Positions 1 through 12,700 of a stretch of 64,000 nt of DNA are shown here, in pieces. Numbering within the stretch: position 1 is the first letter of the stretch; each line of letters opens with the position of its first letter. A program made the translations under genes and the position numbers. Source of the DNA: Pohlia nutans (Eukaryota > Streptophyta > Bryopsida > Bryales > Mniaceae); NCBI GenBank assembly GCA_022496805.1, contig CM040097.1, positions 23,612,072 to 23,676,071 of the forward strand, in the 5' to 3' direction. A model generated the notes under the pieces. The model was not told the DNA's origin. It ran no database searches and saw only the letters and a list, made by a program, of their open reading frames with translations.

Positions 1-30
1 GCAAGGCAAGGCAAGGCAAGGCAAGGCAAG
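1..30. repeat. GGCAA pentanucleotide microsatellite
   Basis: Six tandem GCAAG units open the window. The array probably continues to the left of the window. Confidence 0.8.
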
Positions 31-1300
31 GGCAGGCCAGTGGGGGCACGGAGCGTGGCTGCGGGGGCAACGAGGGAGGGAGGGAGGGAGGCGGGGAGGA
101 CAGTGCAGTGCAGGAGGCACAGGCGCAGGCACAGGCAGGCAAGGCAGCATGCAGCGTCGGCGGACAATGGCCACGCATACAACTTATATATATTCCGTCG
201 CCAATGCCGCAATGGAGCAGGCAGGCATTGGCAGTCTCGTCGACCTCACCTCGATCCCTTGACTTCGTAAATCGTAACTATACTAGATTGAATACCGTAG
301 TATTAATTGCTTGCTTGCTTGCTTGCCTAACTAAAGTGTGAGTGAGTCTCTAGACAATTCCCAGAATCCCATCCGTTCAGGTGCGCAATGCGCGTAACGC
401 AGGATTGCAGGAAGTCAATGTTACGTTTCGTCAAGCGGGGATCCGTCAGTCGTCGATGCTACAGCGGCCCTCCCTCAGGCCGAGGCCGAGGCCCAGGCCG
501 AGGGATCCGTGCTTGGGTCCGCACCATTGACGGCATATAACTTATATATATATGACTCCTGTCTCTCCGTCCCTCGCTCCCCTCCTCTCAATCTGCCCTC
601 CCTGCCCTCAATCTGCCCTCTCTGCCCTCAATCTGCCCTCCCTGCCCTCCCTGCCTTGCCCTGCCGTGCATACAGGATCACATCACGCCACATGAGCAGT
701 CCCATCCCTCAGAGCACTCCCACCGCCTGTTCTGTACCCCTAACAAGTCACTGCACATGACATCTCCAGCCAGTCAACTACACATACGACTTCGCTCATT
801 CTCTAAATGAGCCTTGGGATAGAGAATCGGGGCAAACTTTTACAAATGTCTCTATATTTGTAAGGTACAGTATGAGGAGACCCGTGAGTGGGGACGTTGT
901 TTTCGTATCCCCATTTCCATCTCAGGTCCTGTCTTTGAAGCTTCAAGGATAGAAGCTTTAGGCATACAGAACACCCATTGGGAATGCTCTCACCCTCTCC
1001 CTCCCTCTCTCTCCCTCCCTCTCTCTCTCCCTTCGGTGACTTCTAGTCCCTTGCAAAATTCACTTGCCATTTCACTCATGTGAGTGCCTCCACTCACCAT
1101 TTTGCTACTTTGTTTGTGCCATGCACTTGGTCCTTCTTTCATTCTACGTTCATACTCATGTCTCATTGTCTCAACTTTCATTTCTACTTGTATTGTATTG
1201 TACAATCGGGTAAGGCTTACAAACTTTTTGACTCTTCCCTCATAAAAACAGAGTCCCTTCTCTAAACTGTAATGTGTTTGATATGGCACCCATGGACCTA
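31..1300. other. No gene recognised; low-complexity sequence with TATA-like tracts
   Basis: The stretch is moderately GC-rich and full of simple sequence (GGGA, CTTG, CTCTCC runs). Two similar TATA-like tracts occur, near 178-192 (CATACAACTTATATATAT) and 532-552 (CATATAACTTATATATAT), suggesting a local duplication of about 360 bp spacing. The open frames here are short, overlapping and composed of repeat sequence, so none is called. Confidence 0.5.
586..664. repeat. CTGCCCTC-based minisatellite
   Basis: Tandem copies of a unit of about 20-23 bp, CTGCCCTCAAT followed by CTGCCCTCC, ending in shorter CTGCCCTCC and CTTGCC units. Confidence 0.75.
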
Positions 1301-3899
1301 CAAATTGAAAGGGACATTCCTACTCCAGTCCTCTACTAGTAGGAATTTTTTCTTACCATATTTGCAATCTTTATAATCAATGCGGCTACTTGATATAGAA
1401 TCTACCTACTTTCAATGCTTACAAAAAAAATTGTAAGCATGTTGTACCCGACTGTACATCTCTTCTCTTTGCCTTCTTCTATTGTCTTCTCCTCATTGGC
1501 ATTACGGCCTCCTTAGTACGTCTTAACATTCTCTAATTCTTACAACATTCCTCCAAAAAATGTGTTCACTTTTAAGTGTTCAAGTTTAACACTAAATTAG
1601 CAATTTTTGCACTTGGCTAAGTGCATTGTCCGATAGTCACAATAGTGCAAAATTTGCACTTTTCTGAAATTTTATCCCCCGAGATTTCATATATTCTCGT
1701 TTTTTAAATAGCAACAACACATTCATTCATATCAAATTTGCCATGTATTAAAAGAAAACTAAACGTAATGTGAAATATTGTTTTATTTCTATCTGATAGA
1801 AAATCAAAACAAAACGTTTCATTTCATATAAAAATGAACGCATACACTACAAAGTAAATAATATTTGCACTATCCTACTACATCAAAGGGTTCTCCCTTG
1901 AGTATTTTCCCGATCTGTACTACTGTTCCACCTCTTAAGTCTTATGAATCACCATAGAGGACTAAGTTTATATCTCATATCATGTCTCGCTCTTCAGTTG
2001 TTGTTCCCTGCGTAGTGCTCTAATCTCTGAAGGGATCCCAGGATTAGCATAATCTAACGCTCTCATGACCATGGCTTCCGCCACCGGAAAAAAACGCTAC
2101 CCGCATTTAAGTCACCTTCTAAAATAGAGGCAACATGCTCATATGTGTAATTACCCTCTTCTCCCAAACGACGATATTTCACTCTCTCGAGGTCATGGTA
2201 TAATCCGTCAACTCCAAGCATCATACGATGATCTACCAAGGCCTATGCAAATGATAGCATTGTAGGCTCCATACTAGCAGTCACTCCATATAAAGGTAAT
2301 ACCACTGAGCTTGGTGCAACAATTACATCTAGAAACGAAATTGTTGCCTCTATAGGTTCTTCGCGTACCTCTGGAACATCACAAATACTAGATGGAGTAC
2401 TCTCATAGGTAGTATCTAGACCGACAACTCCAATTGTCAGTTCTTGTGCTAGAATACGTTCATCGCTCATGTCAAAATGTTCCTCCAAAGTATTGTAATT
2501 TGGTTGATTTCATTTTAAAATGAGCTGTAATAATTAATTATTCTGACGAAATCAACTTACATGTAGTGAGTGCAATTTGTAGAATTTTTAGACAAATAAT
2601 TAATTATCTATTTATTTCATCTTTTTTTTAATTAATTTCTCCATATTTCGTTGTTCTTAGAACATAATTTCCAAAAAAAATTGTTTTTTTTACAGATAAT
2701 TAAAAGCAAAGCTGCTATATAAGTACGGTATTGTAACAACAGATTCTCACAAGAAAAAATAGACAATAAGATCCAAAAATATCAATTTTTAATTACCAAC
2801 ATCATTAATCAAGGTAAAAAAGTAGACTCACTCATAGTTATCACGATTGAAGCTAGAGGAAGAACACACGCTACCTCAATGAAACACTTATTTAGAAACA
2901 AAATTCAAACTATTAAAAACCTCCATTAAGCACACATTGAAAGCAATAAACACCATTGCTATACACCATAATGATTCAATTATACTACATAAAAGAAAAA
3001 TAGAAAATAACCAACCACTCCAATAGACCCAATTTCAAAATAAATAATAAAACAAAAACTAGTGGTTAAAGACTACTATTTATTGATGTTTAGTTTAATG
3101 TACAAGAGACACAACCGATTGGTTGGTACAAATTTTTTGCCTATAATAACTCACTAGCAGCACCAAATCATATATACCACATTACTACTCAAACAGACCT
3201 AATAGAAATCAAACCCAGACCACATAATTGTAACACAAGGCCTTTCACCAACCAACCATAGAACCCACGACTTAGCAATCATCACCAAAAAAAATCTCAA
3301 TTTATACCTAGTAATTACCCATATACTTGATTTTTGATTACTTTTGTTAATGGTTATTGGTCACTAAAGTATATATTCTCGTAAGGGGAGAGTAGTTTTT
3401 CATCAATGGCCCTTTGTTTGGTGGACATTGACTTACTATCATTACAAACAGACACTTTATTCATGCCAGCCTGAAAGAGGGCTAGAGTTTCTGTCTATTT
3501 GAAAAATCATTTCATGAACATAGGCTTTTGAAAGATCCCAAATCATCCAAGATATTTTCATGCCATCAATAAATACAAACACCAAATCCGAGACCTTCAC
3601 AACACCAATTTTTGCAAGAATGGTATCGATGAGAAGTTCTTCAACTGGAGAACAACATAAATGAAAAGAAGAATGAAATGCAACTAATGATATGAGGATG
3701 CTGGGCACAAGTATACAATAATAGAGTTATCCTAAGACAGATAAACTAGTTGTGGATGAGTTTGAAGACCACCAAGCTCTTACACACCTAATAATGAGAG
3801 ATCACTAAGCTCTTCCATACGTTATAACTATTTAGAGTAAAAAAATAAGAGTATATTAAAGCAAAACACTTAGTATCTTGTTCAAACACAACTTCTCTT
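1301..3899. other. AT-rich, no gene seen
   Basis: About 70 percent A+T with poly-A and poly-T runs. Open frames are below about 85 codons with no recognisable domain. No RNA gene was recognised by eye. Confidence 0.5.
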
Positions 3900-3903
3900 T
3901 TAA

Positions 3904-4812
3904 CCCCTAAAATTTTGAGCGACCATATTCTGGTCGTTCCACTTTTTGGGCAGCCTCTAGGGACCTCATACTTTTAAAAATTTCAATGAAAATTTCAGTG
4001 TAGCTTCCAAAAACTACACTCTACATGTCGCACTTCGTTTCATGTCATTCCGATAAGTATTGCAAAAGTTATAAGCATTTGAAGTTTTTGAAGCGAGATC
4101 GGGCAGAAGGAATTTTTTTATTTTTTACTCTTTTTCAAAATTTATTTTTTAATTCATGATTGGTTGATCTTTATCTACAAATGAAGCTTTAAATCTACCC
4201 ATTTTGAGCAATGGGATAAAAGTTATGAGGAGATCTTTTTTTTGGACAGTTTGGACAAAAAAAACTTTGAAGCTCATTTCTAAACTCAATTTTCAATATT
4301 TTTTAATGAAATAAAAGGCACTAGGTGAAGATTTTCAAGTACAAGATTCTCACTGTTAAGATTGACATTTTACAATTCCATGTCAAACTTATTAATGATT
4401 TTCTTTTCCTTTCACTTTGTGCCCACTTCTAGTAATTGTTCTATGAAAAAATTAATATGAGCTTTTTTCTTACAAGATTTTATATTTGAAGACTTAACTC
4501 AATTGTCAACATGGCCTTGCCATTCAATGAATTTCTAACCCATTCAAAAAAAAGATATTAATTTCTAAAGTTCAAATTTGTCACCGGATTGAACCCCAAA
4601 AAATCTTCTTTTGCAACTTTGATCCTTATAATCTAAGAATCTAATGGTCATTTTGCTCTCAAATTTTGTGCTCACATGAAAATTCAAGTTGGGTATTAGA
4701 TCTCACGGTTAAATGATGAAAAAAATAAAAAAACATATCATTTCTTCTGCAACTTCCAAATGTTGCGTTTTTCATGGTTTTTTGTGAGAATATGGTCAAG
4801 GAATTTTAGGGG
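3904..4812. mobile_element. piggyBac-like non-autonomous element, copy 1 (909 bp)
   Basis: Flanked by TTAA at 3900-3903 and 4813-4816. The left end reads CCCCTAAAATT and the right end AATTTTAGGGG, an 11-bp perfect inverted repeat. TTAA duplication plus CCC-type termini is the piggyBac signature. No transposase frame is present. Confidence 0.75.
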
Positions 4813-4921
4813 TTAAGATAACTCCAATGCAACCAAAAAATTATTTCAAAAACTTTGTAAGGGAGAAGGTCGACGATGGCGAGCACAGTGCTGCAAAATG
4901 GCAGTTTTTGGAATTGCTTAA

Positions 4922-5465
4922 TCCTTTGATGCACATGCGTCGATATAATGGACGACAAACAGATTTCAACCTTTTTAAACACTACCGACATCTTGTACAG
5001 TTTTTCATCCATCCAAATTTCTCTTGGTTCTTGTGCTAGTTGACTATCATTTGTATACTATGGATCTTCAAAATAAGATATTGTGATCTTTTTTAAATAA
5101 CAAAAATTGGTATATGTCAACTTAATTCAAAAAGTGAGACCTTAAACATGATTTTCCAAAATAAGTAGAATCTAATAATGGGAACCATACCATCTCGTAA
5201 TGCATGTTATTCCGATTTCATTACTATATATATATATATATTCTTTTTTGTGCTAATTTGGAAATTTTAATTGAATTTCAAGAGAAAACCTTGCAAAAGT
5301 AATTTTAAAATATCAATAAAAAAAACACGATGAGTCCAACTGTACAGATGTGATCTTCACATTGATATTTACAACTTTGCTATGAACATCAACTCCATTT
5401 TTGTTTTTCACCAGACATTTTATAACGAATCTTTAAAAACAATGTTGAATCAAGACGTTAAAGGG
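4922..5465. mobile_element. piggyBac-like non-autonomous element, copy 2 (about 544 bp)
   Basis: TTAA at 4918-4921 and 5466-5469. The left end TCCTTTGATG and right end GACGTTAAAGGG are degenerate inverted ends. The internal sequence resembles the copies at 13103-13640 and 31249-32078 (shared tract around a cat-cca-aat-ttct-cttg-gttc stretch), so these three form one subfamily. Confidence 0.65.
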
Positions 5466-5469
5466 TTAA

Positions 5470-7037
5470 GTAACCACCTCAAGCAACCGTCACAACAATC
5501 ACGAGCGACGTCGTGCCTTTTTGGATTTCTTTTTCTCTTTCGTCTTTTCCTTTATCTTTATCTTTTACAGCTTTTTCTATACTTTACTTGTTGCTTTCAT
5601 TTTGATTGCTTTTCTTTTACTTTCATACTCCTAGTTACTTTTAGTATAATTTAGACTTTTAAGATTAATTACTAATTTATTTTGACTTTATTTTGTAAAA
5701 GAATTATAATTTTGCTTAAAAATCTAGAATAAAGTTCTAACTACTTTAAAGTACTAACCACACCTTCTAAAAGATCCTACGGTTGTTTTTTCAAATTTCT
5801 TCATAAATTTAGTTTTAGTGCTACATCTCTCTTACTTGCTCAATTTAGCTCCAAATCACTTTAAAAATGGATCAAGAACTTAAGGGTTAAAACTAGACAT
5901 ACTATTCTAAAAGATTTAAAAGCGACTTTTTCAAATGAAAGAACATCACTAGTTTCCCCAAACAATAAATTTTATAACACTAGGATAGTATTGAGGTCTT
6001 TGTTTTTGAAAAAAATTCCTCAGTGGAGTTTAGCTTCATTGACATGATTCAAATTGGATTGGAAAGTAGACTTGATTTCCTATTTGAAAATGTTTTTATT
6101 TTTGTATAAAATATTTGTTTCATCCTAGGCAACCCATATAAAAAGGGGAGCAACCATAAAATGGTCATTCGGTCACTTATGAGTTAATCCCTAAAGGTCC
6201 AACTATTTCATCCACATTTTCTCATCCGTCATTGACTTTTTGCAGCATGGAATTTTTATAGTAGATTTTATGGAAAGTTGGCTACTTGCATGTAAGAACC
6301 GATTAGAAAGGAGATGATTTGTGAAATTTTTATGCTTCATTTCATCTTGCAATGATTAACCAAAAAATTGAAGATCTTAGTTCAAAAGTGCTCATAAAAG
6401 ATCAACTCGTCAAATTATGCAACCAAAAATCTCAAAAAATCACTACGCTTAGGATATTGCATTTCAACCCGTTACAACAAATTTCATCTACAACTTGTCA
6501 ATATCTTATTTGTAATTGAATTAAAAAATATTTTTGAATTTTGAGTTTCAAATTTTATATAAAATATTGATGATACCAATCGTAGATTTAACCATATGAA
6601 TATAATCTAAGTTCATAATGTACAACTTTTATTCATACATCAAGTTCAAATATTCCTCTATGTTGCATATTATAATGCATCTTTGCAAAATTGCCTAATT
6701 TAGAGAAAAATGAGGATAAGCTATTGTAATTGGATATTTTTGAAAATTGAACTGGTTTTATTTTTGGCTGATAAATAGATATAATTCATGGATAAAAGTG
6801 TTTTTTTTTGTCCAATTTAAATGTAATTTATATAAATTTTGAAAGTGGAAAGTTGCTTTTATTCTATTTATGTCATGTAGGTGGTGGTTTTCCCAATACA
6901 ACATTCTGTGAATTGCATCCTAAATGTTCCAATTTCGTTTACTTGTAAAAGTCATTTGATTGAATGATAAGTGGTCAGGTTTAGATTCCTTGGGTGGTAG
7001 TTGAGGCACCTATAGGGCTATAATAGGGGTGGGAGGT
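5470..7037. other. AT-rich, no gene; degraded piggyBac-like copy
   Basis: A degraded copy of the 575-bp subfamily begins at TTAA 6184-6187 (followed by TCCCTAAAGGTCC) and fades near 6725 without a clean right end. The rest shows no coding signal. Confidence 0.45.
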
Positions 7038-7041
7038 TCAA

Positions 7042-7610
7042 CCCCTAAATGCCTAGAGCCCCCTCCAAATTCGGCACTTTTGTAAAGATGCATTATAAAA
7101 TGCAACCTAGAGGGATATTTTGAACTTGATATATGAATAAAAGTTGTACATTATGAATTTTAGATTCTATCCATACGGTTAGATCTATGATTGCTATTAC
7201 CAATAATTTTGTATAAAATTTAAAACGTGAAATTCAAAATTATTTTGTAATTCAATTACGAATAAGATATTGTCAATCTACGGATGAAATTCATTGCGAT
7301 TGGTTGAAATGTAATACTCTAAGTGTAGTGAATTTTGGAGATTTTTTGGTTGCTTAATTTTATGAGTTGACTTTTTTTAGAGCACTTTTACACTAAAATC
7401 TTCAAAATTTGGGGTAAATCACTACAACATGAAATGAGGCATAAAAATTTCACAAATCATCCCCTTTCTAATTGGATCACATATGCATGAAGCTAACTTC
7501 CTATAAAATCTATAGCAAAAATTCCACATTGCAAAATGTGCATGATGGATGAGAAATTATGGATGAAATCTGTACATCGTCCAAAAAATGAACGCTGAGG
7601 AAGTTAGGGG
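7042..7610. mobile_element. piggyBac-like non-autonomous element, copy 3 (about 569 bp)
   Basis: Left end CCCCTAAATGCC after TCAA (a mutated TTAA, 7038-7041). Right end GAAGTTAGGGG is followed by TTAA 7611-7614. It is the same family as 8038-8607 in inverted orientation: GTACATCGTCC with a T/A tract lies near the right end here and near the left end there. Confidence 0.7.
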
Positions 7611-8037
7611 TTAAGGTGCCTCCACCTAATATATGCAATCTTTTTTTATTTGAGTGGCAACGAGTGCTCATTTACAGTAGTATATAGCATGCATCCAAAT
7701 GAATCGTATATCCCGTAACACAGGTGCACAAACAATGAATAACTTAATGTGGACATACCTAAAACCACCCAAGATTCAAAATTGCACCCTATCATTGGCT
7801 TCCAAGAAACCTTGGGATCGACACAATTCTACCTCACTTCAAGTGAACACTAAATGTAGTGAGTGATAGGTGAAATTGGGTGTAAATAGAGTGGTTTTAG
7901 GTACTTCAATGAGTGACAATGAGATCACAAAGTGATGATTAAATAATTAAGACAATGACGGAAGCGATTTAACACGGTAATCAAGTAGATTCTTTGAATA
8001 TAAATGGGTGGAATTGGGTGTAAATGGGACTGTCTAA

Positions 8038-8607
8038 CCTCTAAACGTCCAACTATCCAGAAAATGGACGATGTACAAAATCAAACACTATTTTTTCATC
8101 CGTCATTGACTTTTTGCAGCGTTGAATTTTTACTATGTGTTTATAGGAAGTTAGCTTTCATGCACGAGTGATCTGATTAGAAAGGGAGTAATTCGTGAAA
8201 TTTATGCCTCATTTTATGTTGTAGTGATTTTCCCAAAATTTTGAAGATTTTAGTGTAAAAGTGCTCTTAAAAAGTCAATTCATAAAATTAAACAACCAAA
8301 AAATCTCAAAAAATCACTACAATTAGAGTATTACATTTCAACCAATCACAACAAATTTCATGTACAAATTGTCAATATCTCATTTGTAATTGATCGAATT
8401 ACAAAAGAATTTTCAATTTCAAGTTTCAAAGTTTATACAAAAATATTGGTGAGAGCAATCACAGATCTAACTCTATGGATAGAATCTAAAATTTATAACG
8501 TACAACTTTTATTCATAGATCAAGTCCAAAATATCCCTTTAGGTTGCATTTCATGATGCATCTTTGCAAAAGTGCCGAATTTGGAGAGGGGTGAGGACGT
8601 TTAAGGG
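8038..8607. mobile_element. piggyBac-like non-autonomous element, copy 4 (570 bp)
   Basis: Left flank CTAA (8034-8037), left end CCTCTAAACGTCC. Right end GGACGTTTAAGGG is followed by TTAA 8608-8611. Length and internal sequence match copies at 7042, 26299 and 30198. Confidence 0.7.
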
Positions 8608-8793
8608 TTAAGATAAGTGCTCTATAACTGTAGGTTGATTTTGAATGTGTATAGAGCCAATAGTTTTGGGATGTTGATGGCTTTTGTATATTCAAGGCAA
8701 ACTGCCACATTTGGAAATGAAAAGTTTGATGAAAAAAATTCAACAAAATGATACTTCCCTTCAATACAACTAGCTCCAGTGAGATTGATGTAA

Positions 8794-9212
8794 GAGCATC
8801 CTCACCGTTTCTCCAGATCAAGGGCCGCAATTGCTTGTATGGAGCCCGCACTGTTTTCGTCACCCCACCGGGACTCGCACGGGAGCCCTTGACGTCGCGG
8901 GCTCTGGAAAAAACGTCCTCCTCTCGCTATCTTGTTGTATTCGTGTAGTTTTGTTGGAGCCCAAAGTGCGGGAATTGTGAGGCAGATTTCGTCTATTTTC
9001 GGTTTGTGGCTCGACCGGGCAGCAATTGTAGCACCCAAAAATGGTCGGTCAATGCGGGCGTGGCTTGTTCGCAGCTGACTGACAGGTGATCAAGGGCGGA
9101 AACTGTGTGGCAGCGGTGAGGCTCCCAAAATTTGGCGAGTCACAAGTTAAGATCCGGGCCCTCCAAAGCTCCTTCCCCGAGCCTTTGATTTGGAGTAGGG
9201 GTGAGGATGCTC
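8794..9212. mobile_element. Tourist-like (PIF/Harbinger) MITE, 419 bp
   Basis: The element starts GAGCATCCTCACC and ends with its exact inverse GGTGAGGATGCTC. A 3-bp TAA direct repeat flanks it at 8791-8793 and 9213-9215. The TWA duplication and GAGCATC-type terminus are characteristic of Tourist-like miniature elements. Its interior is more GC-rich than its surroundings, and the frames inside are non-coding. Confidence 0.75.
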
Positions 9213-9215
9213 TAA

Positions 9216-9672
9216 GTTTCCTTGAAAAATGTGTGACACACTTGGTGTGTGGGCTGGTTCCAAGAAAGGTGTTGAGATTGCAGAATTGGACCGACGCCAC
9301 AACGGAGGGAAAAATAACTTAAGTTAGTCTGGGTGTGTTGATGACCTTCAGTTCGGGAGAACATGAAGGTCTCAAAGGGACAATCAATGGAAGGGAACGG
9401 ACTGCCGGCAGGATTGATTGCCGTGACGACGGATGACTGTCTGTCTGTCTGTCTCTTGAATGAGCAACTAAGTTCAGATTAAACAACTGAACGCCAAGTC
9501 TCCTCTCAGGCTCCCTAGGGTTATGTTCACTAGTAACTTAGCTCCTCTCCCCGATTCATGTCACTGCTCACTTTTGCCTCCGCTGCCGAGCACGCCTTCT
9601 GCTGTTTTCTGCTCACTACCTTACTAGTGTCGTCGTCGTCGTCGTCGTCGGAGTTTGTGTCTGATTCCTTGT
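9216..9672. other. Upstream region of the dehydrogenase gene; two microsatellites
   Basis: Contains a CTGT run near 9437-9452 and a GTC run near 9630-9651. No coding frame is supported. It probably holds the promoter of the gene that follows. Confidence 0.5.
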
Positions 9673-9683
9673 CATATATATAA
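9673..9683 (+). promoter_or_regulatory. TATA box candidate for the dehydrogenase gene
   Basis: CATATATATAAAT lies 115-125 bp upstream of the ATG at 9798, a normal distance for a plant core promoter with a short 5' UTR. Confidence 0.5.
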
Positions 9684-9797
9684 ATCTACATATAACTATC
9701 TACCGGTACACATAGTCCGTGAGCTGCCTGTGTTACAGCCCCGGCCGGCCGGCCAGTGAGAGAGTGTGGGTGTGGGTGTGTGGCACGGCGCTTGGGG

Positions 9798-12700
9798 ATG
9801 CACAGGATGGCGCAGAGGATGATCGGAAGTAGCGCGAGCGCGGCCAAGGCGGAGAGGCAGCAGCTGGGCGGGGGCTTGGGGGGCGGCGGCGGGTGGAGCA
9901 AAGTGATGCCTACGGCGTCGGAGGGCGTGGTGGCGGTGGTGGGCGTGGGGCCTGGCTTGGGAGCCGCCATCGCCCGCCGCTTTGCGCGTGAGAGCTACAT
10001 CGTCGCCATCCTCTCCCGTGATTTAGGTTCCCACCCTCCTCTCCCCCTCCCCTCCCTTCCTTCCTTCCTTCCTTCCTTTCTTCCTTTGAATGAATTCTTG
10101 TCGCTCGCTCGCTCACTCCCTCGCACCGGGTGTCAATTTCTCTCGATTCTGCTCTAGACAGATTCTTTAGCTGTGGTGGCACCCGTGGCGATCGCCCCAG
10201 CGTGGTTTCTCCAAGGGGCGATTGCCATGTGATGTGGGCAGCAGGTTGTCTCCAGTCCCAGTGGAGCCCAAGTCGTCTGTTTGTGAGATCTGGCGAAGTT
10301 GAGGCTGGGCGTCTCTTCTCAGTCAATTGCATCACGCAGAATCCTGAACGTACCGTAGTAGTTGGTCTGTGGAATGTGGGAACGTCGCTCGCTGCTGTTA
10401 GGTTGTGGCCATGGTGGCATTCCTCTGACAGGACTGCTTCGCGCCTGATTTTCTTATTGTTGTTGTTTTTGTTGTTGTTGTTGCTTCCATTGCTCCATTC
10501 CTCCTTCCCCCATTTCTTCTGTCGTGTCCTGGTATTGCAGAATCAACCCGCCACTTTTCTGTGTCCTCACTTTGAATACTTGGGGTGGACAATCTCTTCG
10601 CTTTCCAATGGGCCTGCTCTATGGAATTTGGTCTCATGTTTTGTACACTTATACAGCTATCTTGCTGGATTTCCTTCTCTGAGATTCTTTGTCTGTAGGT
10701 GTAGCGACTCTTAGCTCTCGCTTATGGTGCTCTTTTCGTACTGTGGATGCCCCCATACTAGTCCATGGAGTGCTGTGTGGTAGTAAAGCTGCCGTCCGCA
10801 TCAGTACTTGAGATCCTGTATTCTTTTGAGGGATTCGGAGCTTGAAATTCCCTGCTTGCCATGTTCTCCGTGGTCTTGGTCTCATCCTGCGTCCTTTTGC
10901 CCTCATTCTTGAATTTTTTCCACGGTTTAATTAGAATGCCCTTCCTCAAGGTTTGCATTTACGTTGTCTTCTGCCTTCTCTGAGTTCAGCATGCCCTTTC
11001 AGCCCGCAATACTTCATGTTTTCGAACGCCACCCAAGGTCATGTAGGTCACATCATCTGGAAAACTGGTATCTTCAACATGAGCAGTTTGTTTGCAGACA
11101 AGTTGATGAAGTTGGCCGAGGAAATTGTGGAAAAAGAGAATGAAGCCCAGGTTTGTGCAATTCGTATTGACTGCTCCGACCCAAAGTCAATCAAGGAAGC
11201 ATTTGAAGCCGTCAACTCTTTAGGCGCTGTGGAGGCCTTGGTATGCCTCTCTCTGCTTTTGCTGAAGTTTAACTTGTCCCTTACCAGATGTCAATATTTC
11301 AAAACCTGCCCCTTGTAGAATGGTGCTTCTTAACAACCGTTAGTATCAGTTGAATGTGCATACAACTTATCAACCAAAATGTCGGTTTTTTTTCTGATAT
11401 CAGAAGTGAAGTTTCTGAATTTACATCGGTGATGTGAAGGTCTATAATACGAACACTCCTTTCCCATGGCCGCCCCCAAAATTTACTGATATCACTGCGG
11501 AGTCTTTCGAAAAGTCATTACTGGTTCCTTGCCTTGGGGCATTTCATTGCGTTCAGCAGGTTCGTCCCTTTCATTCGTGGAATTGTTTTCTCCGGAAGTC
11601 TGACTGATATCTTTGGACACAGAATTGATTTTCTGTCATTTTAAGCTTGTGGGCGGTGGAATGAACAGGTAATCAAAGGAATGGTGGAGCGTGAAAAAGG
11701 CACCCTGTTGTTTACAGGAGCAACGGCCTCTATCCGAGGTGGTGCAGGCTTCTCTGAAATAGGTGAGTGAAGGACTTCTGCTCATCCCTCCAGGCTAGAG
11801 ATGTTGGTGAACTTAGGACTTGGATAATCTTGCAACAGTGTGTGTGTGTGTGTGTGTGTGTGTGTACATCGACCGCACTCTATAAAGTCATCCGTTGCTG
11901 AGTCCGTGATAATGCACTGGATAACGCGTCCTGTCCTTGGTAGATGTGGCTGCAGTGTGTGATAATGATGGGCATTGATCTAGCTCAAAGGAATGGCCTC
12001 GTAACTGTTGATCATCAAGGACGCTGCACTGTCGCGTTTCTTCAAACGTGGGTGCATCGCTTATCAAGTCACTCTTGCATCGCATCCTTGAACGACCATT
12101 CTTGTATTGCTGGTGTTGTGATGAGGCTTGGAAGTTGTCATGCCAATACCTTTGGGTCACATTTTGCTTATGGTTCTTGCCAATGCCTTTTTTAACATGG
12201 TTCTCCTGGTACGATCTGCTCATATATTGGAGTGGTCATATTTTGCTGATGGCGGTTGTGTGCACAGCTTGTGGAAAATTTGCACTGAGAGCACTCGCAC
12301 AGTCTCTGGCTAGAGAATATCAACCCCAAGGCGTTCATGTTGCCCATATAATAGTGGACGGTCGAATCACCAGGTGCAGAATTGACTGCTCTCCTTTAAC
12401 CCCTAAGCGTCTGGTCACCAGGTTTTTTTAACAGTTTTGAGTAGGTCCTATTTGGACTTCCTCTTGTTCGAATTTATTTGTTTTTACCAACACATGCAAT
12501 GATCTTCACTAGTTCTAGTGATATAAAATTTGGTCCCATCTGGGTTATATTTTTCACAATATGATCAATTGAATTTGCCATTTTAAAACTGTGAATCCTT
12601 GGTCATTAAACCTGGTCTGTTATAAAATGTTTGATGAATCACAGAAATGGAGTTGATATATAAAGAAAAGTTGTAAATCTCAATGTGTAATCACATCTGT

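Noticed and set aside
5382..5654. 90-residue Phe/Leu-rich frame
   Set aside because: T-rich low-complexity DNA giving an artificial hydrophobic protein at a piggyBac-like element edge.
10130..10714. 194-residue frame
   Set aside because: It lies in intron 1 of the dehydrogenase gene, is pyrimidine-rich and has no domain.
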